Assembly: GCF_023343835.1 (NCBI RefSeq)
Contig: NC_064439.1
Coordinates: forward strand, 20,593,433 to 20,657,432
Reading direction: 5' to 3'
Length of the DNA: 64,000 bases
DNA from: Lagopus muta
Taxonomy: Eukaryota; Chordata; Aves; Galliformes; Phasianidae
The position numbers and the translations under genes are program-made. Positions 12,401 through 24,400 of the stretch are shown one piece after another (positions within the stretch are counted from its first letter, which is position 1; every line of letters starts with the position of its first letter). The notes beneath the pieces were generated by a model. That model was not told where the DNA came from, searched no databases, and worked only from the letters and a program-made list of their open reading frames with translations.

Positions 12401-15400
12401 TCTGCCACTTGTCCTGTGGATATGAATGTGTTTATCTGTGTGTGACTTTTTTCAAACTGGGGGGATAAGAGTTCCTTTACTAAAATAGTAAGTTACTTAC
12501 CTTCTATTACTTTAATCTACTTAAGCAGTATTGAATTTTAAGTTCTTGAAAATAAGAGCTAGATGTGACATTAGCATCAGCAATTACTTTTTGAACTACT
12601 GTCCTGCCTCCTATTATGTAGGAGCTACTGCTCAAAATGTTAAAAAAATAAACAAAAATTGCATATCATGCTGTGATTATTAGAAAATTAGTGTCTGAAA
12701 ATTACTCTGATGCTGAGCATTTTCCATTTCCAGCTGGAGGAGTGGTGGCTGAATGTGGCTTATCTTGATCTTCGCATATCAACGCAAATAAACTGTAACA
12801 TGGGAGGCCCTGGTCCCTACATTGAACACTGCTGGCCACCCAAAGAAGGCACTCAGATAGAGAGAGCATCTGTGAATGTATGGCACACCCTGAAGTACTG
12901 GGAGCTATTACGAGCGTAAGACTTTTAAGAAGAAGTAATTGTTTCTAAACATTAGTGATCTGTGTGTACTTCAGTAGTGGAAAAGTGCTTCTTGGCATCA
13001 GTTCTTTGCAGTGAAATGTAGGCTTGTCTTACCTTGATTTACTTGGATAATTACCCCTTGTGCTTAGTTTTGGTATATTTCTTTTAGAGAGAAAGTGATT
13101 ATAGAGAGATCTGGGAATGCTGTTCTGGACATGAGCCAATTTCGAATGCTCTTTAACACTTGCAAGGTTCCTGGAATTACCAGAGACTCACTCTGCAACT
13201 ATTTTAAGACTGGTAAGTAAATGCAGATTGTAGGTTAATACAAGCAAATGATTTCGTATTGTGGAGCTAACGGAGTGGTCATTTTAACCATCAAAGTTGT
13301 CTTCAAAAACTAAATCAGATACTGGATGTTGTGTCCTTATATAAGGAAGCAATCTAAGCCACTGATTACTTTTTTCTTTTTTTTTTGTGCAATATTTAGT
13401 CCTTTTTAAACAAGGTTACAAGAAGACTCTACCTCAATTTGTATGTTACCAAGCTGATATCTGTTAGAAGTGTGATTGCGTTACGAAAGAGAAGAAGAAA
13501 AATTCTGTACGTTACAAATGTGAGCTTATTAGATGCATTATTTGGACAGAACATCAGCATCGTTTGTAATTATCTTTTTCCCTAGGTTGCTTTTCTAGAG
13601 TGTGTTCCTGTACATTCTATTGGAACAGTTCTTATGTATTTTTCTATCACTGAGTGTTACCTTGAGTGTTACTGTGAGTGACACTGAGTGTCAGTTCTTA
13701 TTTTCTTATTTTCTATGGTAATTCTTGAAGCCAATTTCTTAAATTTCTAACAGTTTTTTTGGATGCGTGGTCAAGAGATGGAGTAAGTGTAATGTTCTTA
13801 TTTGTCCTTCTTTGAAATGATTGTAATATTGGCAACCAGCAAATTGAAGTCATAACACCCCTCTGACACTTGCTCTGATGCCTCTAGAAGTGTTCAGGCA
13901 TGCTGCTCTAGTTAATCATGGGAGATAGGAATTCCTGCAAGACTCAGGAATTCGAGAGAATAGAGGCTCTGCAGGCCTTGCTCCACAGAAAATGTGTAAG
14001 GAAGTCACTGTGCCACAGGAATTGTAGCAAAAATGCAGAGCAGAAGGCAAGTTTTGTGGGCTTTTCTTAGGGTTAAATTGAAGAGGTAAATACCAAAAGT
14101 AGAAGAAACATTCGAGCAGTGGAAATTCAATGTTATGATCACACTTAATGAACAAAGGTGGGGTTTTGTGGATACACAAGCAATTCACATCCCTTTTTTC
14201 CTTTAAAATATTACAAAAGCTTTATTAAACAGTCATGCTTATGTTATTTTTCATATCGTACACAGCAGGTGAAATCCGTTTCCCTGCCTCCAGGGGAAAT
14301 GCTTAGTCCAATTAGTTACCTTTGTTCTGTGTGATTCATGGAGTAATATGAGTACCTCTAGGAAAGAATTTGGGTTTTCCAAATATGCAGATATATAAGA
14401 GAAGCAGAAGAAATTGCTATCTGCAGAGAGATCTGTTTCTCCACTGGCTACAGAGGGAACTGACACAGTCTAAAAACACTTTAAGTTAAAGATTTAGGAC
14501 AAACCTAAGGTTTGACAGGTAATGTCAGGTTGCAGTTAAAGACCACATTAAAGTGATCCCAAGTGACTTTGATCAGTGGAGCCTGGAGAGCTGCTTGGTT
14601 TACACTGCAGCAGTCACCTTAATGAGAACAGAGAGCTCATAGATTTTGGTGTGTTGAGTTGATGTCCCTCAAGTGCAGTGTTAGGTCAGACACATGACTC
14701 TAGGTATCTTAACTTCCAAACTTAATTCTATGCCTTGCTTTAGGCAACTGCACTTAGGAGGATGCTATCAAAAATACCCCCAAATTGATGTAATCCCTTC
14801 TGTTTTGTTACATTAGATGTCACGTTTGTGATCTGTGAAAATGAGTTTATTTGAAATGGTAAATTCCATGTTCTTTAATGTCCTTGATCAGATGCATATT
14901 GAATTATATTACATTCTATATAACGTAGAGCCAGGAAGATAGATGTATAAGGGCCTTATGGTCAAGATTAAGGTTTTTGGGGAGCATGTGTTGAGTTATG
15001 TATTTGTGAATAAGTAGCATATGTTTCCTCTTTGTCTCATGGCAGAGTGCAGCGGCTCAGTTTCAGAAAAATGCATTATGTTTCCTGCCTGCCTTTCACA
15101 CTGCCTGTTTTTTAAACAGAACAAAACTTCATGCAAGAGAAAAATGTTTGTATCAACTTTCAGTAACTAACACTTGTTTTGGCACAGAATGTTTCTGCTT
15201 ACAAATTGCATGAGTTACTTAGATTTACCGCTAAGTAATGACAGTGGCTTGAACTAGTTAATAATGGTGAAAGTTATGTGCTTGTGTAGATTTGAGTCCT
15301 CTTAAACTTCAGAATTGTAGTAAGGTTATACAATCAATCTTGAACTTTCTAATGCATTCCTCTTTTTAACTCTATGGAGTCTTCCTCATTTTGAAAAAAG

Positions 15401-18400
15401 AGGATCTGTAGGACTTGCTGAATACTTTTCCTTTATCTGTTGCTCACTTTCTCCCTAGCGTTGGATTTTCATGTTTTACTTTGCTTTGTTTCAGTGACTG
15501 AAGGTGAATGCCCATCTCACTTAGTAGTCCTGTGTCGAGGCCGAGTGTTTGCATTTGATGCTATACATGAAGGCAACATGCTGACAGCTCCAGAGATTTC
15601 CAGGTTTTCAGACTACCTTGCTTTGAATACTCTGTTTGAGCACATACTAAAGACAGTCTCTGTTTCTTTCCCTCTCACCCTAAAGAAGTAGGGGTGAGAG
15701 AGACCGCAGCTGAAGAGTAAGATTCTGGTAGATTCTGATTTAGCAGGTGGCACCTTCTTGCCATGAATCATGGTGATATACTTCTGTAGCACACTCATAG
15801 AATATCACATGAAAGGGCTTAATGAAGGTGTTCCAGTAGGAAAGATCATGTATGTGTGAAGCTTCTTGAGCACAGAATTATCCGTCCTGTAACATCATTT
15901 GTTTAAGGACCAGTCCTCACTGGTCATGCTACCAGTATCCTTTTGACTACACTACAATCCTAACGGTGTGGAGGGACTGGATTTCCTGTTGCTGAGTTCA
16001 GCAGCATCAAAAATCTTAGTATACATTGGCTTTTCTTACTACAGAGCAATACAGTTATATTTTGCTTGCATTTCTTGTCTTTTCAACAGAGGAAGAGTGA
16101 CTATGGCTCTTTTCATAGTCCTAAACTGCTGCTGAGAAGCAGAGAGAAAGAATCTCGCTCATTAAATAGTAAATTTCAGTAGTGACATTTAATAGGAAAG
16201 AGTGCCAGAACAAAGGACGAGCCAGATTAGTGTATTCAATCTTAAACATCTGTAACTTGCTTGCTTTCTTTATCTGGAACAGTAAGGGGGTTGAAAAACA
16301 GATATACAAACTATGAGTTAGCTCCCTGTCGACACATGCTTGTGGTGATTCCTACTGAAACAACTTCATTTAGCCCTTCTGCATTATGTTCCAAGGATGT
16401 ACTACTGAAGTACAAGATCATCCTGATTCCGATGATGGGTTGATGGCTGGGCTGCGTGGTCTTAGTCTTTCAAACAGACAGTGCAAGGAAAAGATAGGTA
16501 TTCTTATGCATCTTGAATGGAAAGACTCAGTTACACACTAACTACTGTTCTGCTATAAGCTTCTGAGTTTCTGTTGAGTGGAAGTTTTGCCATTGTATCC
16601 AGTTAGTTTTATAAAGGCTGCAAAGCTGGAGTATTGCTGATTTTTGCTGCTCAGGAAAGTTTGATCTATGCTGTTGAAGTCTTAAATTCAATTTTAAGAA
16701 CATTCATTGCACCTTAAGGTTGTGATTGTTTATGTGTAGGTCTGTAGTGAGCTGGTAGCTGCAATTGAAGTTAACTTCAGCAATTGAAAACAAAGGAGAC
16801 ATCCAGTTGCCCTTAGTATCTGACTTGTATTCCTTACATTTCATATTAGCTTGTGAATGTGAAAACAAAAAAAAAAAAAGAGAGAGAAAGTGTGATTTTG
16901 ATGCAGCCTCTGTATGTTCTTTGTTAACTTTAGTTTTTGAAATCTTGTTAAAGGCAACTTACATACATCCAGAAAAGATGCCATAGTGAACCAGATGGAC
17001 CAGGACTGTCAGCCTTAACAAGCAGTGAAAGGACAAAATGGGCGGAGGTTGGAATAGTTCAACAGTTTTTTCCTCATAAAAGTATTGTGATCTCTGGAAA
17101 GATGTCATTTCACTTAGCTCTGTCACTTCTTGCTTTCTAGACACGTGACTATTTAATCAGTCTGGACCCAAAGAACCTAGCTCATCTTGAAAAAATACAG
17201 CAAAGTTTGTTTGTAGTCAGCCTGGATGATTCTAGTCCCCACGCAACTCCTGAGGACTACACAGAGGTAGCTAAGGATTTTTCATGATTCTTCTCTGTTC
17301 TTTATATATTCTGTTCTGTGTGTGTATATATATTCTGCATCTGCTCTTTCTGTGATAAAAAATAGCATCTCTTGCTCCTTCATAACAGAGAATTAAGCAG
17401 GTAAATGTTCAGGTCACATTTCCTGTTGATCCATAGAAACAAATAGGTTGAATTGTTTGGACTTTGGAAGAGAGAACAGCTAAAATACACCTTTGTGATC
17501 TTTTAGATCTCAGTGCTTCGAGGTCCTTAGACATACAGTCAGCAACTTGTTTGGACTCGATTTAAACTTTTAGGCTTATAATCATGTTTCTTCTTCAGCT
17601 GGATGAAAATGTTTTCTCTCAGTTAGGCCTCACCGTGTTAGTGTAGATTTGGTTCAGCTGACAGAGGTTGGCAATGTGTTTGGTGTTTCTGAAAACCCAC
17701 AGTGTGTAATTTTTGCTTTAGCTAACGAGGCTGGGCCTAGCAGGTGATCCAACTGTGCGCTGGGGAGATAAGTCCTACAATAGCATATTCTTCTCCAATG
17801 GAACCTCCAGTGCATTCTGTGATGTAAGTATGAAAAAAAAAAAACACTTATAAACTTTCCAAGTACTTACTGAATAAGCTCTCTCTTTCAGAGTGTTAAA
17901 TACTTAATGTGTTCCCTTTTGGTGTAGTCTGGCACCTTGCCTGGCAGGTTTCCAAAGCCAGTCTGTTTTTCCAGTGTTGGATATTACATCATACCTGAAT
18001 TAAGGTCTTGAGTTCTGAAATCATAATCTTATTTCTGAAACTGTTTAATGAGGGAGTTCCTGAGTAAATAATAATAATGATAATAATTGCAGACAAAGGC
18101 TTAAAACGAGCCCTTTCTGTTGAACAGAATTATTTTTATACTGAAGTGGACAGGACAGTCTACATCGTGCTTAAAATCTGCTTCTCCATAGCAGTGCTAT
18201 AGTGCATGTCTAGCTGCAGAGCAGTCAAAGCAGCAAGATAACTGGCATTAGTTGTTGCAGAAGTGTTGCAGAAGAACTAGAAAAACAAGTCCAATGCTGT
18301 GCAGTAACACTGTTAGTCTTGGGGGGAATAAGTAGGCCAGGGATTAAAAAAAAAAATTAGATCCTCTTGCAGTAATGCAAATAATGTACTATCTTGTCCT

Positions 18401-21400
18401 GTATGATTACAGCATGCTCCTTTTGATGCCATGGCTTTAATCACCATGTTATCTTCTGCTGAACAAAAGATTATTGAAAATGAGGGAAAATGGAAGGTAT
18501 GTGTTCTTTAAGCTTCTAGATGTATTGGTTAATGGATTTGTGTTGGTTTTTTTGTTTTGTTTTTTTTGTTTGTTTGTTTTTTTCTAATGGATAACAGTTT
18601 CTCTTTTCTCTCTTTGCTTGTCTACTCCCAGGGATCAGATAAAGTGAGGGATATTCCGTGGCCAGAGGAACTTATATTCACAGTAGACCAAAAAATTATA
18701 AATGAAATTGAACGTACTAAAGAAATATATTATGAAAAGGTGAGATTTCTTACTGTTTCTCCTAATTGTCACTGAATTTTTCACTGCATTTGTGCATTCT
18801 TTACTAACAGTCTTCATGCCAGAAAACAAGTGAATATGTTTTTTGGTTGGCGAATTGTGATTTGACCATGGTTAAATTTGTACCATTGTTTTCTTACATT
18901 GAATGTGTTGCATCTGGAGTGAACCAAGCTGTGATATTTGAAGTTACTTGACTTCTGTGTTGTTGTTTTTTTCCTCCTGTGATTTGCCAGATATCTGACC
19001 TGCAACTAGCGTGTTATGCCTTCACATCTTTTGGTAAAGCCTTGATTAAGAAGAGGAAGCTTCATCCAGATACATTTGTGCAGCTTGCCCTTCAGCTGGC
19101 TTATTATAAATGTCATGGCCGGTAAGAAAAGCTCATTACCCAGATTAGGAATGGAAAAATAGATCATTGAATAAAGGCATAGATCTGGAGACATAATGCA
19201 GTGGCCTCTTTGTAACTTGCTGTAGCGATAAAACAGTGAAGAAGTAAGATTTTGTTTACTTTGAACATTGTATACTTTTTTTGCCACTGAAATTCAAGGG
19301 GCTTTTGCTCTTGACTTCCAAATAATTGTCTTTATGCCCCGTGGAGATCATGTGTGTACATAGTGTGGAATCCATGAAAACATAGATTTGGGCTGCACAA
19401 AGTTAATAATGGGTTGAATACCAAACTTGTAGTGGGTCAGGACTCTGTAACGCTAGGTAGTTGTTCAGGTGGAGAAAAAATCTTTACCTGTAGCAAATGA
19501 TTAAAAGTGATCCATCTTCCAAATTTGTGAAAAGCCTCATGTCTCACTTCCCTTCAGCACAGTTAGATGTGAAAGTCAGAGCAAAATAATAAAGAAAGTG
19601 ACTTTCCAGAAGTTTGGCTCAGTATTTTTGTAATATTTTCATTTGTATTTTTGGGAAGAGACAGCATTCTTCCTGGAGTTCCCAAAGTCCTCTTTGCTGA
19701 CTCTTCCAGATGGTGCCTCGTATGAGTCACTACTGGCAAGTACTGTTTGCTTCAGAAGGGAGAGTTTCTTCACAGTCATATGATGCTTAATCACTGGAGG
19801 TGCCAGTATCTCAGGATGCTAGAACTTGTTTGCTAGACATTGGAGTAAATGATTTGACTTAGAAAAAACCCTCTAAAGTTTGTTTTAAGCACACTGGTAT
19901 GTTGCAGTTAAACTGTGTATTAAATGTTAGAGTGGGATAGGACTGAGGACACTCCAGAGAAAAGCTAGCTGGGTATCAGTATGCGGCAGATTCAGCCTTG
20001 TCCATATAAACATAAGAGCATTGGGAAACACTGCCTATTTCAAGTATTACTTAATCTTTGAGGGTTTGCATGGTGTAGATGATTTCTTTGATGGCAGTAT
20101 GTGGTGAGGCTGAATCTTGCATAGATTTAGCTTAATTATATTAAAGCTGGTACATGTGCAGTTAGCAGAAAATAGCCACAACGACCCGAACTTCTCAAGG
20201 TGGAATAACAGCACTGGCACTTCTTCAGTCATCTGTCTCATACAGAATCTTGCAGAGCTCCTCCGGCTCCTTTGTGGTTCCTTTTCAGACCTGTAATTAA
20301 AGTAAATAAATAAATTAGGGCCTTACTGATGCTTGTAACTGAGCTGGGTGGATAGGATACTTCACAGAATATGGGGTTTGTTTGTTAGTTAGTTTTTCCC
20401 TGGAAAGAGCAGGTAGTTAAGTTAATGAGATTCTCTTCCTTAATTTTTCTTCTTAGCCCGGGCTGCTGTTACGAAACTGCAATGACCAGGCGTTTCTATC
20501 ATGGCCGCACAGAGACCATCAGACCGTGTACCATGGAAGCAGTAGAGTGGTGCAAATCCATGTTGGATCATTCTGCCACTGTAAATATGGAAACCCTACT
20601 TTAATTGCAGTGTGTTTAGAAGGCCTGTCATTTTAATTGCTAACCCTTTGTTATACTACTGTCCCATTAATGAGAGCTGGCTTGTTTCCAGTGAGACAAA
20701 CCTGAAATACTGATGTTGCTTGAGGTCTGGCTGTGGTCATTGTGACAGAGGTGAGCTGTCACATGTGGGCTTGTTCTGATACTTTTTTTCTGTTCTGTTT
20801 TACACTTCAGTTTCAAGTCTGTCTTGAGTGATATTGTTAGAATTGGAAAGATTAACGCGGTGGAAGGGCAATACAGGAGTGTAATAGCAAAGGGACCAGC
20901 GGGGATAGGATAGTATTTCACAGGAAAAGTAAAGGTGCTCACCCATTTCCGAAGATCTAGGCTCGCAGAAAGGACTCCACAAGGGAGGGATCTCCAGAAA
21001 GAGGCCCTTCCCCTGTGGCAGTCAGCCCTTAAATGCGATCTAGGGAGAGGTGCACCCAGGCTCTACTCCTTCTGGTCACACAGCTGAATTGCCTTCACCT
21101 GTGCTGCCAGGGCTGACCTGGTCCTTTCCCAGATGAACTGTCAGTGGTTCAAGCCATGTCTCAGCAGTTCCCATACAGATATTCACTCTGATTTTCACAC
21201 CTCAGAAAAGAACTAGCTAGGAACTACTATATTCTGTTGTGGAGTGGTTCCTTTGTTTCAATATTTAAGTGAAATGAGGAAATGTTAATCTAATTGTTGA
21301 GTTTGAGAGCAAGATTAAAATCTGCTTGTTGTCCTGAGGGCAACAGGGATGTATTCCAGAGTTTGCCTGAGAACAGCTCTGCCAAGGACCTTTTTCCAGC

Positions 21401-24400
21401 GACTGACTTGCAGACCCTGACTGGTAAAGGGTTTCATGCTGCTCTTGCCAAGTGAAAGTTGTACAAAAACTCTCTGTTGTCCTCACCGTGTTTCTTAGAG
21501 TTCTTAGAAATGAAACTAGGATATTTTGAAACAGAGCTACATATTTTGAAGGAAATTCAGAGGTTCTATGTTTTTCTATTATTTCATACTGAGAAAAATG
21601 CAGGAATATAACAGAAATAATGTATGTGTGACCAAGAATTTGTCTTAGGTTTTTCAGGCTGGTTATTAGGAAAAATTTCTCAGGAAGAGTGGTGAAACAA
21701 GCTTCCTTAGGGAGGTGGCATTGAAGAAATGCAGGGATGCTGCACTGAGGGACATAGTTCAGTGGGCATGGTGATGATGGGTTGCCAGTTAGATTTGATT
21801 TTAGAGGTGTTTTCCTACCTTAATTATTCTGTGATGATTCTGTTTCCTGGTGCTGTTGTGTTTTTTTTTGTGTGTGTGTAATGAACTGTTGCGGTCTTGG
21901 TATGCTCTTCAATGGTATTGCAATTAAGAGGATCAGAAGTCTAGTTTTAAAGTGCACAGCCCCCTCCCCCCCCCCCCCCCCTTTAGAATTCACGTACTTT
22001 GGATGAAAACCCATTTACACCATGTTTTCTACTACCTGCAGTGAGCTCAGTAGCTAGGCTTTTGTCCAAATTGAGTGACTGCTGGCTGTGGTTCACGTTC
22101 AGTGCTGCTGCCACTCATGAGGACAAAGGAGTTGTTCAAGTACTAGCAATCGAAGTGCAAGCCAAGTTCATGGGTGTCTACAGGTGTTTCCCTAGGCCTC
22201 TTTTACCAAAACATATATCTATATTCTGTTCTCTCTCTTTTTAATGTGTAAGTTTCAATTTAGCATATTCATAAAAATCAGACAGTGATGGGCAGAATTA
22301 CAGTTGTGGAAGTGAAGTTTTGATCAGTAGAGAATAGAGGGGAATGCGGTTGGCATCTGTGTGTTTCAATTAAAGAGGTAAGATATGCTTCATGTTGGGT
22401 TTTTTTGATAATGATAGGCAAACCTGCTAACAGCTGATGTGTTTTCTAAGTAAGTGGTACTGTAGAATTTTGGGTTTCATTTCTGTAGTTCATGATGTCT
22501 GCTTTGCATTGTTTCAGCTTGTATGGGGAAGAGCGTGAGGTTTAGAATATTGTTCAGTACAAAAGTGACACAGGTAGCAGAACAGAGATGCAGGGAACAA
22601 ATGAGTAAGTTGTCATAAGAAAGGAATTTGGATGTGGGAGAAAAGAATTAGAGAAATTTAAGAAAATGGATGAGTCAGAAGGTTCTTATGTACCTTTCAA
22701 TTCCTCTGTTTTCTTCTATTGCTAAAAATTGTGAAAGGAAGAGCTTGTTGATCTGTGTCTGCTGATGTGTTACTCATCTGGAATGTTTTCTTCTCTTGTT
22801 TCTTAACCTGTTTCCCCTTACTTTGTACAGAATTATGAACGCCTACAGCTGATGCATGCAGCATTTGCAAAGCACAATAGAATGAGGAAAGACTGTGAGA
22901 GTGGACGAGGTACTCAGGGATCAGAAATTGTTTCCTTGTGGGTAAAAAGGGAACGTATGCTAACGTGTTTTCTGTCTCGTTTTCAACTGCAGTAAAAACT
23001 ACCCATCAACACTTCATATTTAAAGTTTTGGAGAGAAACTAAAGGCTAGTCCTTGCATCTTCCTTCAGCCTTAAAGACCCATTCACTTTAAATATTAATT
23101 CACTTTTTTTCTGCCAGTGAGCCAATTTCATGTGAAACTCCTCCTTGCAGAAATATTTTTCTTGGGTTTTGTTTTCTGGAGGATATGTGCTCAATTTGTA
23201 CCACTTAGCTCATTGCATTTGGGCTCAGTGGTGCAAGCTTAAAGTGATGATGGCATCTTAGACCATGCTTTTGAGAAGTGTTTTTGTATGCTGCAGTATG
23301 AACCTTTTTTTTCAACTGGACTCTGTCATTTTATCTGTCCTTCAGCTGCTTTTCAAGCTTCCAGAACTGAAACAGCCGAAAACCAAGAAATGCTGCTGTT
23401 AATGATGCAGAACTTGCATTTCTTTTGACAGGATTTGACCGTCATCTCCTGGGTCTCCTTCTCATAGCACAGGAGCAGGGACTGCCAGTGCCAGAACTCT
23501 TTGTGGACCCTGCCTTCACAGCCAGGTAACTGGTGGCCTTGTACTGTGAAGAGATTGTACCCCTTGGAACTGAGGGCTCACTTCGTTACATGGCCTTAAG
23601 TGTGATGATCTCTTGATGTGTGTGACAAAATTCACTTTTATTTTCTGATGTTTTACAGTGGTGGAGGTGGGAACTTTGTTCTTTCAACTAGTCTGACCGG
23701 CTACACCAGATTTAGTGGATGTGCACTCCCTATGGTATATCACGGCTATGGCTTTTTTTATGCAATCAGAGATGACAGGTAAGGATGTTGTTTCATTTTG
23801 GATGTGGTTCTGACTGTATCGTGGTGGGAAAGGCAGCAAACACTAGGCTGAGGGAAGGAAAAGATGAGCATGGCTGAACATGTCAGAAAAGGTTGAAAGG
23901 TTAGATAAGGGAGAGCAGAGGCATTAACATTCTGAAAAACACAAATGGGAGGAAGGACAGATGGTGGAGGTGTAGTGACAAGATGCTGACGAGGCACAGA
24001 AAGCGAAGAGTGGGGAAGCTAAGAAGAGGAACAACAGGAGGAACCTTTAAAAATAAGCATTGCTCTTAGCCATCATCAACTGCAAAGGTGTTTGTAAAAA
24101 GAAAAAAAAAAGTAGCTATTGCCTGGGATAGGGGATAGACAGCTGCAGTACAGGAGGGCATGGAGGACGGAGGAGAAGCTAATGCATTTGGCTTCACTTC
24201 TCATGAAAGGGTAGGAAAAATGCAACTTTGGCTTACTCACCTTCTGGACAAAAATTACTGCTTGTTCAGCAAATGAAGTAAATGGAGTGCATTGAGATGA
24301 CCTGCTTTTTTATGATTTAGTTTATTTTGGATAGCTCGTGTCTAAAGCTAACTGCAAATTTCATTGCAGAGTGGGTTCAGTTTGAGCGTACAAACCAATA

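Larger units (their letters stand above)
20581..22830. other. CROT intron 13, repeat-bearing
   Basis: Holds an LTR-like repeat (about 20820-21177), a CR1 3' fragment (about 21650-21842) and a 16-base C run (21966-21981). No exon found. Confidence 0.6.

Noticed and set aside
15440..15691. A longer open frame continuing CROT exon 6 to a stop at 15691
   Set aside because: The extra residues do not resemble CROT, and stopping at 15603 joins in phase to exon 7.
16395..16490. An in-frame stretch resembling CROT exon 7 (contains DHPDSDDG and LMAGLRGL)
   Set aside because: It superficially recalls the HSEPDGPG region, but its acceptor phase does not fit exon 6. The real exon at 16954-17047 matches the family much better.
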